Positions 1 to 6,396 of a stretch of 47,276 bases of DNA are shown here, piece by piece (position 1 is the first letter of the stretch; each line of letters begins with the position of its first letter). The stretch is from Bryobacter sp. Lineage in GTDB: Bacteria; Acidobacteriota; Terriglobia; Bryobacterales; Bryobacteraceae. Both the position numbers and the translations under genes were made by a program. The stretch spans positions 1 to 47,276 of the forward strand of contig JALHNH010000049.1 of assembly GCA_022843625.1 (NCBI GenBank), in the 5' to 3' direction. A model generated the notes under the pieces. It did not search any database. It was not told the origin of the DNA and was given only the letters and a program-made list of their open reading frames with translations.

Positions 1-76
1 TGGTGGGCCCTGTTGGATTTGAACCAACAACCAACAGATTATGAGTCTGCTGCACTAACCGTTGTGCTAAGGGCCC
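1..76 (-). tRNA. tRNA with CAU anticodon, probably tRNA-Ile2 (lysidine type)
   Basis: Read on the minus strand this folds as a complete tRNA: a 7-bp acceptor stem (GGGCCCT with AGGGCCC), a D-arm with GGTTAG, an anticodon stem CAGA/TCTG around CTCATAA, a T-arm with GGTTCAAATCC, and an encoded CCA end at bases 1-3. The anticodon is CAT. The first pair is G-C, so it is not an initiator tRNA. CCTTAGC at the 5' side, GACTCATAATC in the anticodon arm and TTGGT in the variable region resemble, from memory, the E. coli minor isoleucine tRNA more than elongator tRNA-Met. I therefore favour Ile2, whose C34 is converted to lysidine by TilS to read AUA. Elongator Met remains possible. The tRNA lies 14 bases after the HNH gene on the same strand and may share its transcript. 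Confidence 0.93.
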
Positions 77-90
77 GCCTCCAAATTGTC

Positions 91-639
91 TCAATAAAAG
101 AGGTACTTGCGCCACTGCTCATCACTTCTTGCCAGCAATCGCATCAGATGGCGCGAAGTATGGAGGCTGAAGGGCTTGGGTGGTTTGAGCAAGCGGAAGG
201 CCGCTTCGTCTGGCGTGCGGTTGCCTTTGCGGTTATTGCAGGGGTGGCAGCAGGCGACGAGGTTCTCCCAACTGGATGGGCCGCCGCGGGAGCGGGGCAT
301 CACGTGATCGAGCGTGAGCTCGCCGGCCGGCATGATCTTCTGGCAGTACTGGCAGGTGTATTTGTCGCGCATGAGAATGTTCTTGCGTGACAGAGAGCGA
401 GTCTGTTGCGGAATCCGGCGGTAATCGTGCAGACGGATGACGCTGGGGAGGCGCATGTCCTTGCGGGAGGAATGAACGTGCGCCTGGGAATGCTCTTCGG
501 CGCTGGCAGCACCTTTGAGAATCAGCACCAGGGCACGCCGTGCGGCACACACATTGATTGGCTCGAAACTGGCGTTGAGCACCAGCACGGGCTTGTGGAG
601 TCGATCGAGAGCGTGTCGATCGTGCATTCTTTCAGTCAT
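91..639 (-). CDS. HNH endonuclease family protein
   Basis: This 182-residue protein carries an HNH nuclease module in its second half. C96 and C99 (CQYC) pair with C131 and C134 (CHPC) as a zinc-knuckle frame. D111-H112 in LTLDHVMPRSRGG is the catalytic DH, followed by the ENL asparagine and the NNRKGNRTP tail of the family. The first 70 residues (VLVLNASFEPINV) match the stand-alone HNH proteins common in many bacterial phyla, whose substrate is generally unknown. They are usually chromosomal housekeeping genes, not homing enzymes. The start at 639 is supported by an AAGGAG ribosome binding site that overlaps the stop codon of comF, so the two genes are probably translationally coupled. The tRNA follows 14 bases after the stop. 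The family call is firm and the biological role is unknown. Confidence 0.85.
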   Translation of the reverse strand: MTERMHDRHALDRLHKPVLVLNASFEPINVCAARRALVLILKGAASAEEHSQAHVHSSRKDMRLPSVIRLHDYRRIPQQTRSLSRKNILMRDKYTCQYCQKIMPAGELTLDHVMPRSRGGPSSWENLVACCHPCNNRKGNRTPDEAAFRLLKPPKPFSLHTSRHLMRLLARSDEQWRKYLFY

Positions 640-648
640 CGGGGCTCC

Positions 649-1524
649 TTAGACAAACTGCGAAAGGGCGATTGCAGCCTCCGGTCCTGCACCGATCCGG
701 CGATCGGCACGAGCCAGAGCCAAGATTGCGACAAACGACGCTCCTGCCCTTTTCAGGGTGAGAGCGCAAGCATTAGCCGACGCGCCTGTGGTGAGCACGT
801 CGTCTATCAGCAAAATCCGTTTGCCCCGAACCCGGTCGGGGTTGGGCACTCCGAAGGCGTCGCTGACATTCTTGCGACGCTCCTTGCCCGAAAGACCAGC
901 CTGTTTGACAGTATGCCTGCGGCGTTCGATCAGATTCTCGACGGGGAGCTGAGATATTTGTTTCAATTCGAACGCCAGCACTTCGGCCTGGTTGAAACCG
1001 CGTTCGCGGCGGCGACGGCGGTGGATCGGCATGGGAACCAGACAATCAAAGGTCATCTCGCGCGGATACCCTGAGCGCAAGAATGTTCCCAGCGGCTTGC
1101 CCAGCCGCTCCATCGATTCGTACTTGAACAACTGAATTAACAAGCGCAGGCGTCCATCATAGGCACCTACGCAATACATGGCATCAAAGTGAGTCAGGCC
1201 GCTGCGGCAGAGGCGGCAACGCCCGTCGAGATCGAGCGCGGCTTCAGAGTGGAAGGGAGCATGACACTGGATACAGAAGGCATCGGCAGAGAGAGGATCG
1301 GGAAGAGCAAGGCAGGAAGAACAGACGGGGTAAGGAGGGAAACCAGAAAGGCGGGTATTGCAGATTCTACAATCGTCGGGAAACGTGAGCGCAAGAACAC
1401 CCTCGGCGGCTTTGGTGACTATCTCGTGCGCCGCCGTAAATCTACCTCGGGGCGTCGCTTTTGGCGTCTTCCCGCGAGGTTTAATCGCATCTATCAGATC
1501 GCGAAACAGAGTTGTCGCGAAGAT
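649..1524 (-). CDS. comF: ComF family phosphoribosyltransferase-like protein, start codon unresolved
   Basis: The C-terminal part is the phosphoribosyltransferase-like domain of ComF, with the PRPP-loop motif ILLIDDVLTTGAS and the RGFNQAE motif. ComF is required for DNA uptake in Bacillus and Haemophilus. The first ordinary start codon in frame is the ATG at 1179 (176 residues). However, the same open frame continues upstream and encodes the typical N-terminal zinc ribbon: DCRIC, VCSSC, FCIQC and CRLC cysteine pairs, then GLTHFDAMYCVGAYDG. Real coding sequence therefore reaches at least to about 1380. The frame stays open to a TGA at 1552-1554 but holds no ATG, GTG or TTG upstream of 1179. 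A strong AGGGAGGT lies at about 1527-1534, so I drew the gene from the first codon after it. A non-standard start (ATC, CTG or ATT), a frameshift near the 5' end, or a decayed start are all possible. Confidence 0.75.
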   Translation of the reverse strand: MFATTLFRDLIDAIKPRGKTPKATPRGRFTAAHEIVTKAAEGVLALTFPDDCRICNTRLSGFPPYPVCSSCLALPDPLSADAFCIQCHAPFHSEAALDLDGRCRLCRSGLTHFDAMYCVGAYDGRLRLLIQLFKYESMERLGKPLGTFLRSGYPREMTFDCLVPMPIHRRRRRERGFNQAEVLAFELKQISQLPVENLIERRRHTVKQAGLSGKERRKNVSDAFGVPNPDRVRGKRILLIDDVLTTGASANACALTLKRAGASFVAILALARADRRIGAGPEAAIALSQFV

Positions 1525-1556
1525 GCACCTCCCTGAAGTTATGATTGTATCTCAAG

Positions 1557-2648
1557 ATGGCTCACGACGAACAGCCCGCCGAAACTCCCGAAGTGGTCCA
1601 GCAGCGCCGCCGCCTCGAAACCCTCGGGCGCCTTGCGGGCAATGTCGTACATGATTTTAATAATCTGTTGATGGTGATCGATGGGTATGCTCGCATGCTG
1701 CTTGAAGAGTCGCAACTGAGCAGGTCAGCTCAAGAGAGCGCCGAGGAGATCCTGCGGGCTTCAGGCCGGGCTGCCGCACTCACTCAACAATTGCTGGCTT
1801 TCTCAAGAGGCAAGAGCCTTGAGGCTGTACCAGTGGATCTCAATCTCCAGTTAACGCGAATGCGCCCGATGCTGATGAGACTGCTTGGCGAAACTGTCCT
1901 GCTCGACTACGAACTCTCCAGGGAGCCAGCTTTGATCCTCGCCCACTTGAGCCAGGTGGAACAGGTGCTTCTCAATCTAATTGTGAACGCTCGTGATGCG
2001 ATGCCTGTTGGCGGCAGAATTGTTGTTCGCACGCGGCTCAGCGGCGAGCGTGTATATCTCGACTTTGAAGACAACGGTGCCGGAATTCCGGCTGAATTGC
2101 AGACTCGCATCTTTGAGCCCTTTTTTACAACCAAGCCCGAAGGCAAAGGCACAGGCATCGGATTGGCGCTGGTGGCTGAAACTGTCGCTGAATGGGCAGG
2201 CCGAATTGAGGTGTCGTCGGTGCAAGGTGAGGGTGCCCGATTTGTTCTGGAAGTGCCCCGACACCAGCAGGCTGTGGTTGAGCCGGTCGCACCGGGCACC
2301 GAAGGCGTGATTCTGGTTGTCGAAGATGAAGACGGTGTGCGTTCTCTGATTCGCCGTGTTCTTGAGCAGCGCCATTACCGGGTGATCGAGTCTGCGTCTG
2401 AAGACGGTGCTATTGAGGTGGCACGCAAGGAGCCAAAGATCGACCTGTTGATCACAGATCTGGAAATCAAAGGCGGACAGGGCAAGAACGTGGCCAGCAT
2501 GGTGCGCCTACTGCATCCCGATGTTAGAGTCATGTTTATTTCCGGCTACTTGCAGGATGCGCCTGGCGGAGAAGATCTCGCACTCCAGAAGCCTTTTTCT
2601 CCAAAAACCCTAGTACTGGGCGTACAGCATCTACTAAAATCTCAGTAG
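1557..2648 (+). CDS. Soluble hybrid sensor histidine kinase with C-terminal receiver domain
   Basis: This 363-residue protein has no membrane segment and no PAS domain. It starts almost directly with the dimerisation helix, whose phosphorylation motif is VVHDFNNLL (H32). The ATPase domain is intact: N-box NLIVNARDAM (N144), DNGAGIP G1 box, F-box EPFFTT and the GKGTGIGLALV lid. Residues from about 250 form a receiver domain (VILVVEDED, phosphoacceptor D301 in LLITDLEI, conserved lysine in LQKPFS). Signal input must come through a partner or through the short N-terminus. The gene 65 bases downstream encodes an Hpt protein, so a kinase to receiver to Hpt relay is likely. An in-frame TTG at 1545 would add four residues; I prefer ATG 1557. 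It faces comF head to head, with overlapping 5' regions. The output regulator is not in the window. Confidence 0.85.
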   Translation: MAHDEQPAETPEVVQQRRRLETLGRLAGNVVHDFNNLLMVIDGYARMLLEESQLSRSAQESAEEILRASGRAAALTQQLLAFSRGKSLEAVPVDLNLQLTRMRPMLMRLLGETVLLDYELSREPALILAHLSQVEQVLLNLIVNARDAMPVGGRIVVRTRLSGERVYLDFEDNGAGIPAELQTRIFEPFFTTKPEGKGTGIGLALVAETVAEWAGRIEVSSVQGEGARFVLEVPRHQQAVVEPVAPGTEGVILVVEDEDGVRSLIRRVLEQRHYRVIESASEDGAIEVARKEPKIDLLITDLEIKGGQGKNVASMVRLLHPDVRVMFISGYLQDAPGGEDLALQKPFSPKTLVLGVQHLLKSQ

Positions 2649-2713
2649 GCTCATAAATGCATTAAAGACTGTGTCGGCTTTGGTCGATTCCTTTAAGTAC
2701 AGGGACATTAGAC

Positions 2714-3061
2714 GTGCAAGAACTTTTATTCGATCGTGAAGCTGCTTTAGCCCGCGTTGGTGACGACGAGGAATTGTTGACTGAACTCGTCAAAATTTTT
2801 CTCGACGACTACCCCAACAGCCTGAATGATATCGAGGACGCAGTTGCCCGCCAGGATTCTCCACTGCTTGAGCGTGCCGCACACACCCTGAAAGGCGCTG
2901 TTGCCAACTTTGGCGCGGATGCAGTAGTGAAAGAAGCGTTCGAGCTCGAGCGGCAGGGGCGCTCGGGTGATCTGTCAAATGCTGGTGAAAATCTTCATCG
3001 CCTCCATGAAGTGATCCGCAAACTCGACTACGAATTGCGACCCATCGCCGAACACGCGTAA
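2714..3061 (+). CDS. Hpt domain phosphotransfer protein
   Basis: This 115-residue protein is essentially a single histidine phosphotransfer domain. The motif AAHTLKGAVANFGA contains the phosphorylatable H57 and the following K60-G61 that are diagnostic of the family, set in the expected four-helix pattern (acidic helix LLTELVKIFLDDYP before it, EAFELERQGRSGDL after it). Hpt proteins carry phosphate between the receiver domain of a hybrid kinase and a downstream response regulator. The hybrid kinase just upstream on the same strand is the obvious donor. The start is a GTG at 2714. A GTG start and the 65-base gap suggest lower or independent translation. A chemotaxis role is unlikely because there is no CheA ATPase or CheW domain. 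Confidence 0.85.
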   Translation: MQELLFDREAALARVGDDEELLTELVKIFLDDYPNSLNDIEDAVARQDSPLLERAAHTLKGAVANFGADAVVKEAFELERQGRSGDLSNAGENLHRLHEVIRKLDYELRPIAEHA

Positions 3062-3128
3062 GCCCCCTTCTTCGAATTCAATTTTGGCTTCTATAAATCC
3101 CCCTTTGTTAAACTGAATCCATAAAGAT

Positions 3129-3974
3129 ATGGAAGAAACTTCAGTCCGGGATATCGTCTGCGCTCATAGCCCAGACTCTGACGACGCCTATATGTTCTAC
3201 GCGCTGGCGACCCGGAAATTGCGCAGTCCACTGGTAAATTTCGTCCATCAGCTCTCCGATATCCAGATCCTGAACCAAAAAGCGATGGTTGGTGAATACG
3301 ACCTCACGGCGATTTCTTATCACGCCTACCCCTACGTAGCCGACAAGTATCAACTGATGGCGTCTGGTTCCAGCATTGGTGATGGCTACGGCCCGATGGT
3401 GGTAGCAACGACACCAATTTCTGTGGAAGAACTCAAGGGCAAGCGCATCGCTGTACCCGGCAAGATGACCACTGCTTACCTCACCATGCGAATCATGCAG
3501 CCTGATTTTGAAGCTGTGGTTGTGCCTTTCGACAAGATTCTGGATGCAGTTACCGAAGGTGCGGCCGACGCGGGGCTGGTGATTCATGAAGCCCAGTTGA
3601 CCTACGGGCGTGGTGGCTTTCACAAGATTGTCGACCTTGGGGCTTGGTGGAAAAAGACTTATGATCTGCCGCTACCGTTGGGGGCCAATGCGATCCTCCG
3701 GAGCCTGCCTGCTGACGTTAAGAGCGAATGCTGCCGGATGATGCACGACAGCATCCAGTACGCCCTCGACCATCAGGAAGAAGCACTCAACTACGCCATG
3801 CAGTTTGCGCGCGATATGGAGCAGCCGCTCGCTGAAAAGTTTGTTGGGATGTACGTCAATCACTACACTGTGGATTGTGGTGAAGTGATTCCGCGGGCTG
3901 CTCAAAAACTTTTGGACATGGGTCATGAGCTAGGATTGATTCCAAACCGTGTTGAACTGGAATTTGTTCGCTAA
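3129..3974 (+). CDS. mqnD: 1,4-dihydroxy-6-naphthoate synthase (menaquinone biosynthesis, futalosine pathway)
   Basis: The 281-residue product matches the MqnA/MqnD family, which has a periplasmic-binding-protein fold but is cytosolic. Motifs seen include the N-terminal HSPDSDDAYMFYAL, the hinge region ELKGKRIAVPGKMTTAYL, the AGLVIHEAQLTYG stretch and DLPLPLGANAI. The HSPD-DD start and the GLVIHEAQ segment favour MqnD, which converts cyclic dehypoxanthinylfutalosine to 1,4-dihydroxy-6-naphthoate, over the chorismate dehydratase MqnA. No signal peptide is present, which argues against a transporter binding protein. This implies the organism makes menaquinone by the futalosine route; the other mqn genes are not in the window. 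The downstream HEAT-repeat gene starts 26 bases before this stop, so the two are probably translationally coupled. Confidence 0.88.
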   Translation: MEETSVRDIVCAHSPDSDDAYMFYALATRKLRSPLVNFVHQLSDIQILNQKAMVGEYDLTAISYHAYPYVADKYQLMASGSSIGDGYGPMVVATTPISVEELKGKRIAVPGKMTTAYLTMRIMQPDFEAVVVPFDKILDAVTEGAADAGLVIHEAQLTYGRGGFHKIVDLGAWWKKTYDLPLPLGANAILRSLPADVKSECCRMMHDSIQYALDHQEEALNYAMQFARDMEQPLAEKFVGMYVNHYTVDCGEVIPRAAQKLLDMGHELGLIPNRVELEFVR

Positions 3975-5229
3975 ACCAATTTTCGCCGCTGCGCTGAGCA
4001 TCGTCATGCTGAGTGCACAAGACCGTCCCAAGGACAAGATCAAGAACCTCGAGGCGCTATCGAAACAAGGCAAGAACGCCGTGCCTTCGATTGCGGCTTA
4101 CCAGAGAGACCCAGACCCCACGGTGCGATTCGCCGCAGCCGAAGCCCTGATTGAAGCAGGCGGCGTGGAATCCGTAGATGCCTTGCGAGTTAGCTCCGAA
4201 GACGGGGCAGCCGAGGTGCAGCGGATTGCCGTGGCTGGAATCGTCAACTTCTACAAACCCGGATACGTGAAAAAAGGCATAAGAGCCAAATTAGGGGCTG
4301 TTGGCGACAAGATCACCAAGACCCCCAACGAAGCTGTAATCGATTTTTACGTTCAGGCCAGGGCAGAAGATATTGCTGCGGTGCGCAAAGTTTTGATGAA
4401 TGGCGCAAGCCCGGCCGCGAAGCTACAGGCGGCGCAGGCTCTGGGAAGTTTGCGTGCAAAGTCTGCACTTGTGGATATGTATCCTTTGCTCAAGTCGAAG
4501 GACGACCCGATGATGATGGCGGCTTTACGGGCGATTGAGCTTACCGGCGACAAGGCTGCGGCTTCTGAGACCATCTTCCTTCTCCGCGACCTGAACGATC
4601 GCATCCAGGCCCGGGCGATTTCGATCAACGGTGTTTTTCGCAATGAGGCTGCGCTTGCAGACCTCGCGGAAGTATTTGCGAGAGGCCGGTCTCCACAAAG
4701 CCGTGCTGCCGCTCTTGAGGCCATCGCCATGATTGCAGCACCTGAGAGCCGGGGTCTATTTGAACAGAATCTGGACAATCGCGATGAAAGGTTGCGCGGC
4801 TTTGCCGCTGAAGGGCTAGGCCGACTTGGCATCAAAGATTCAAAAGCGAAACTCGAAGAACTTTTCAAGAGTGAAGGAAATTTGCGAGCCCGCATGGGGC
4901 AAGCCTTTGCCCTTGTAAAGCTTGGGCAATGGGAAACTAGTGAATTCAGTCCCTTCAACTATCTCTTTAACCTGATGAATTCCGCTGCATGGCACGACTA
5001 TGCAGAAACGTATCTCAGTGAGTTGAGCCGTGAAGACGCAGTGAGAGCAATGCTTCGGGCAAAGCTGGGGGCTGCTACACGCTCAGAGAAGATGGGGATG
5101 GCGAGGATTTTGGCCCGGGAAGGCAGAGCTTCCGATCGCGAGGCGGTGGACGCTCTGGCCCATGATCGCGATGCTGCCGTAGCCGAAGAAGGAATAAAGG
5201 CAGCGCGCGCACTGAGCAGTAAAAACTGA
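3949..5229 (+). CDS. Secreted HEAT-repeat protein
   Basis: The 426-residue product begins with a signal peptide (hydrophobic FAKPIFAAALSIVML, likely cleaved after LSA before QDRPKDK). The rest is a run of alpha-helical HEAT-like repeats, visible as recurring units such as DPDPTVRFAAAEALIEAGG, SPAAKLQAAQALGSLR, DERLRGFAAEGLGRLG and DREAVDALAHDRDAAVAEEGIKAA. Such solenoids bind proteins; no catalytic residues are apparent. The GTG start at 3949 lies inside mqnD, giving a 26-base overlap in a different frame. A later ATG at 4006 would destroy the signal peptide, so 3949 is preferred. Export to the periplasm is predicted, and the link to menaquinone synthesis is only positional. A stable stem-loop spans the stop codon. 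The binding partner is unknown. Confidence 0.7.
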   Translation: MLNWNLFAKPIFAAALSIVMLSAQDRPKDKIKNLEALSKQGKNAVPSIAAYQRDPDPTVRFAAAEALIEAGGVESVDALRVSSEDGAAEVQRIAVAGIVNFYKPGYVKKGIRAKLGAVGDKITKTPNEAVIDFYVQARAEDIAAVRKVLMNGASPAAKLQAAQALGSLRAKSALVDMYPLLKSKDDPMMMAALRAIELTGDKAAASETIFLLRDLNDRIQARAISINGVFRNEAALADLAEVFARGRSPQSRAAALEAIAMIAAPESRGLFEQNLDNRDERLRGFAAEGLGRLGIKDSKAKLEELFKSEGNLRARMGQAFALVKLGQWETSEFSPFNYLFNLMNSAAWHDYAETYLSELSREDAVRAMLRAKLGAATRSEKMGMARILAREGRASDREAVDALAHDRDAAVAEEGIKAARALSSKN

Positions 5230-5242
5230 GTGCGCGGCTGCC
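5199..5242 (+). terminator. Stem-loop spanning the stop codon of the HEAT-repeat gene
   Basis: Bases 5199-5213 (GGCAGCGCGCGCACT) pair with 5229-5242 (AGTGCGCGGCTGCC) to give about 14 base pairs with one bulged base. An inner CAGT/ACTG pairing further closes the AAAA loop. It lies across the TGA at 5227-5229, where a terminator is expected, between this gene and the convergent minus-strand operon. No long T-run follows, so intrinsic termination would be weak; it could instead protect the 3' end. A smaller AGCGAA/TTCGCT hairpin follows at 5266-5282. Confidence 0.4.
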
Positions 5243-5272
5243 TTAAGCTTCCGGAGTTTTGCGAGAGCGAAT

Positions 5273-5482
5273 TTACTTCGCTTTCTTCTGTTTCTGCTGA
5301 CCGACGCGGACCTTGAACTGCTTTGCCTGAGCATCGCCGTAAGCCTTCCAGTCAAAACGCTTGGCAGCGTCTGAGAGGTAAGCAGTCACGTCGGCATCCT
5401 TGGGGAGCACGGCCATGATGGTGGCGGTCTGAGTGCCATCTGCATTCGAAATGCGATAGCGCTTTACATTCGGGATTGCCAT
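5273..5482 (-). CDS. Small hypothetical protein (69 residues)
   Basis: I do not recognise this protein. It is 69 residues long with a compact N-terminal part (IPNVKRYRISNADGTQTATIMAVLP), a helix-like middle containing DAAKRFDWKAYGD, and a basic, glutamine- and lysine-rich tail (VGQQKQKKAK). There is no signal peptide, membrane segment or cysteine. The ATG at 5482 is preceded by an AAAAGGG ribosome binding site, and it starts 7 bases after the stop of the epimerase gene, so it appears to be the last gene of the photolyase-epimerase operon. That position and the good ribosome binding site support a real gene. The basic tail could bind nucleic acid, but this is a guess. Confidence 0.6.
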   Translation of the reverse strand: MAIPNVKRYRISNADGTQTATIMAVLPKDADVTAYLSDAAKRFDWKAYGDAQAKQFKVRVGQQKQKKAK

Positions 5483-5489
5483 AACCCTT

Positions 5490-6389
5490 TTATTGTAGCA
5501 AGGAGCGGAGGCCAGACTCCAGTGCCGGGTGACGGAACTCGTAACCTGATTTCAAAAGTGCTTCTGGAATCACACGCTGGCTACCGAGGATTACGGTACT
5601 CATTTCGCCAAAGAGCAGCTTGAGAGCAAATTCCGGCACAGGCAGAAAGGCGGGCCGGTGTAGCACTTTACCGAGCAAACGAGTGAATTCTTCATTGCGG
5701 CTCGGCTCTGGAGCAGTGAGATTGTATGGCCCTGAGGGAAGCTCATCATTCAAAAGTTTGAGAACCGCACCGACCCAGTCCTCTATATGAATCCAGCTCA
5801 TCCACTGTTGCCCGCTGCCCAGCTTTCCTCCGATTCCCAATCGAAAAACGGGCAGCATGCTGGGTAAAGCACCCCCCTTGAGCCCAAGCACCACACCCGT
5901 TCTCAGCAATTGAACCCTCATTCCAAGAGCGCGGGCAAGGCTTGCTTCTTTCTCCCAATCCAACGAGAGTGCGGCTAGAAAATTGTCTCCAGCAGCAGAG
6001 GACTCTGTAAGCAGTTCATCTCCACGGTCGCCATAAAATCCAGTTGCCGATGCGCTAAGAAATAAAGAGGGTCTTCGTGAAAGCGTTGAAAAAGATTGCA
6101 CAAGGCTGCGGGTAGAATCAATGCGGCTGCTTCGTAGCAGTTCTTTACTTTCTTTGGTCCAGCGCTGGTTCACTGTGGCCCCGGCTAGATGAATTACCGC
6201 GTCGGCACCCTCAAAAGCCTGTGCTGGTGCCTGTGCCTTTGGTGGATTCCAAAGGTAATTTTCGACGGAAGCTGGCAGGCCAGTTACCGGGCGACGAGCC
6301 AGCAGGGCAACCGAATGACCCTCTGCGCAGAGGCGCTCCACCAGATGTTGGCCCAAAAAGCCGGTTGCGCCACTCAGGACAATCCGCAT
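5490..6389 (-). CDS. TIGR01777-type NAD(P)-dependent epimerase/dehydratase
   Basis: The 299-residue protein is an extended short-chain dehydrogenase. The Rossmann dinucleotide motif GATGFLGQHL sits at about residues 7-16, followed by GADAVIHLAGATV and the SASATGFYGDRGDE stretch with the catalytic-type tyrosine. The C-terminal part (PYNLTAPEPSRNEEFTRLLG, RPAFLPVPEFALKLLFGEM, QRVIPEALLKSGYEFRHP) is the small domain that marks the YfcH/TIGR01777 group. Older annotations call this family a cell-division inhibitor homologue, which is not well founded; its substrate is unknown. It starts 7 bases after the photolyase stop and ends 7 bases before the small downstream gene, so the three are probably one operon. 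Confidence 0.85.
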   Translation of the reverse strand: MRIVLSGATGFLGQHLVERLCAEGHSVALLARRPVTGLPASVENYLWNPPKAQAPAQAFEGADAVIHLAGATVNQRWTKESKELLRSSRIDSTRSLVQSFSTLSRRPSLFLSASATGFYGDRGDELLTESSAAGDNFLAALSLDWEKEASLARALGMRVQLLRTGVVLGLKGGALPSMLPVFRLGIGGKLGSGQQWMSWIHIEDWVGAVLKLLNDELPSGPYNLTAPEPSRNEEFTRLLGKVLHRPAFLPVPEFALKLLFGEMSTVILGSQRVIPEALLKSGYEFRHPALESGLRSLLQ

Positions 6390-6396
6390 TTAGCGC

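Noticed and set aside
406..1074. Plus-strand open frame of 222 codons over the HNH and comF genes
   Set aside because: It runs across the junction of two supported minus-strand genes and has no protein-like motif.
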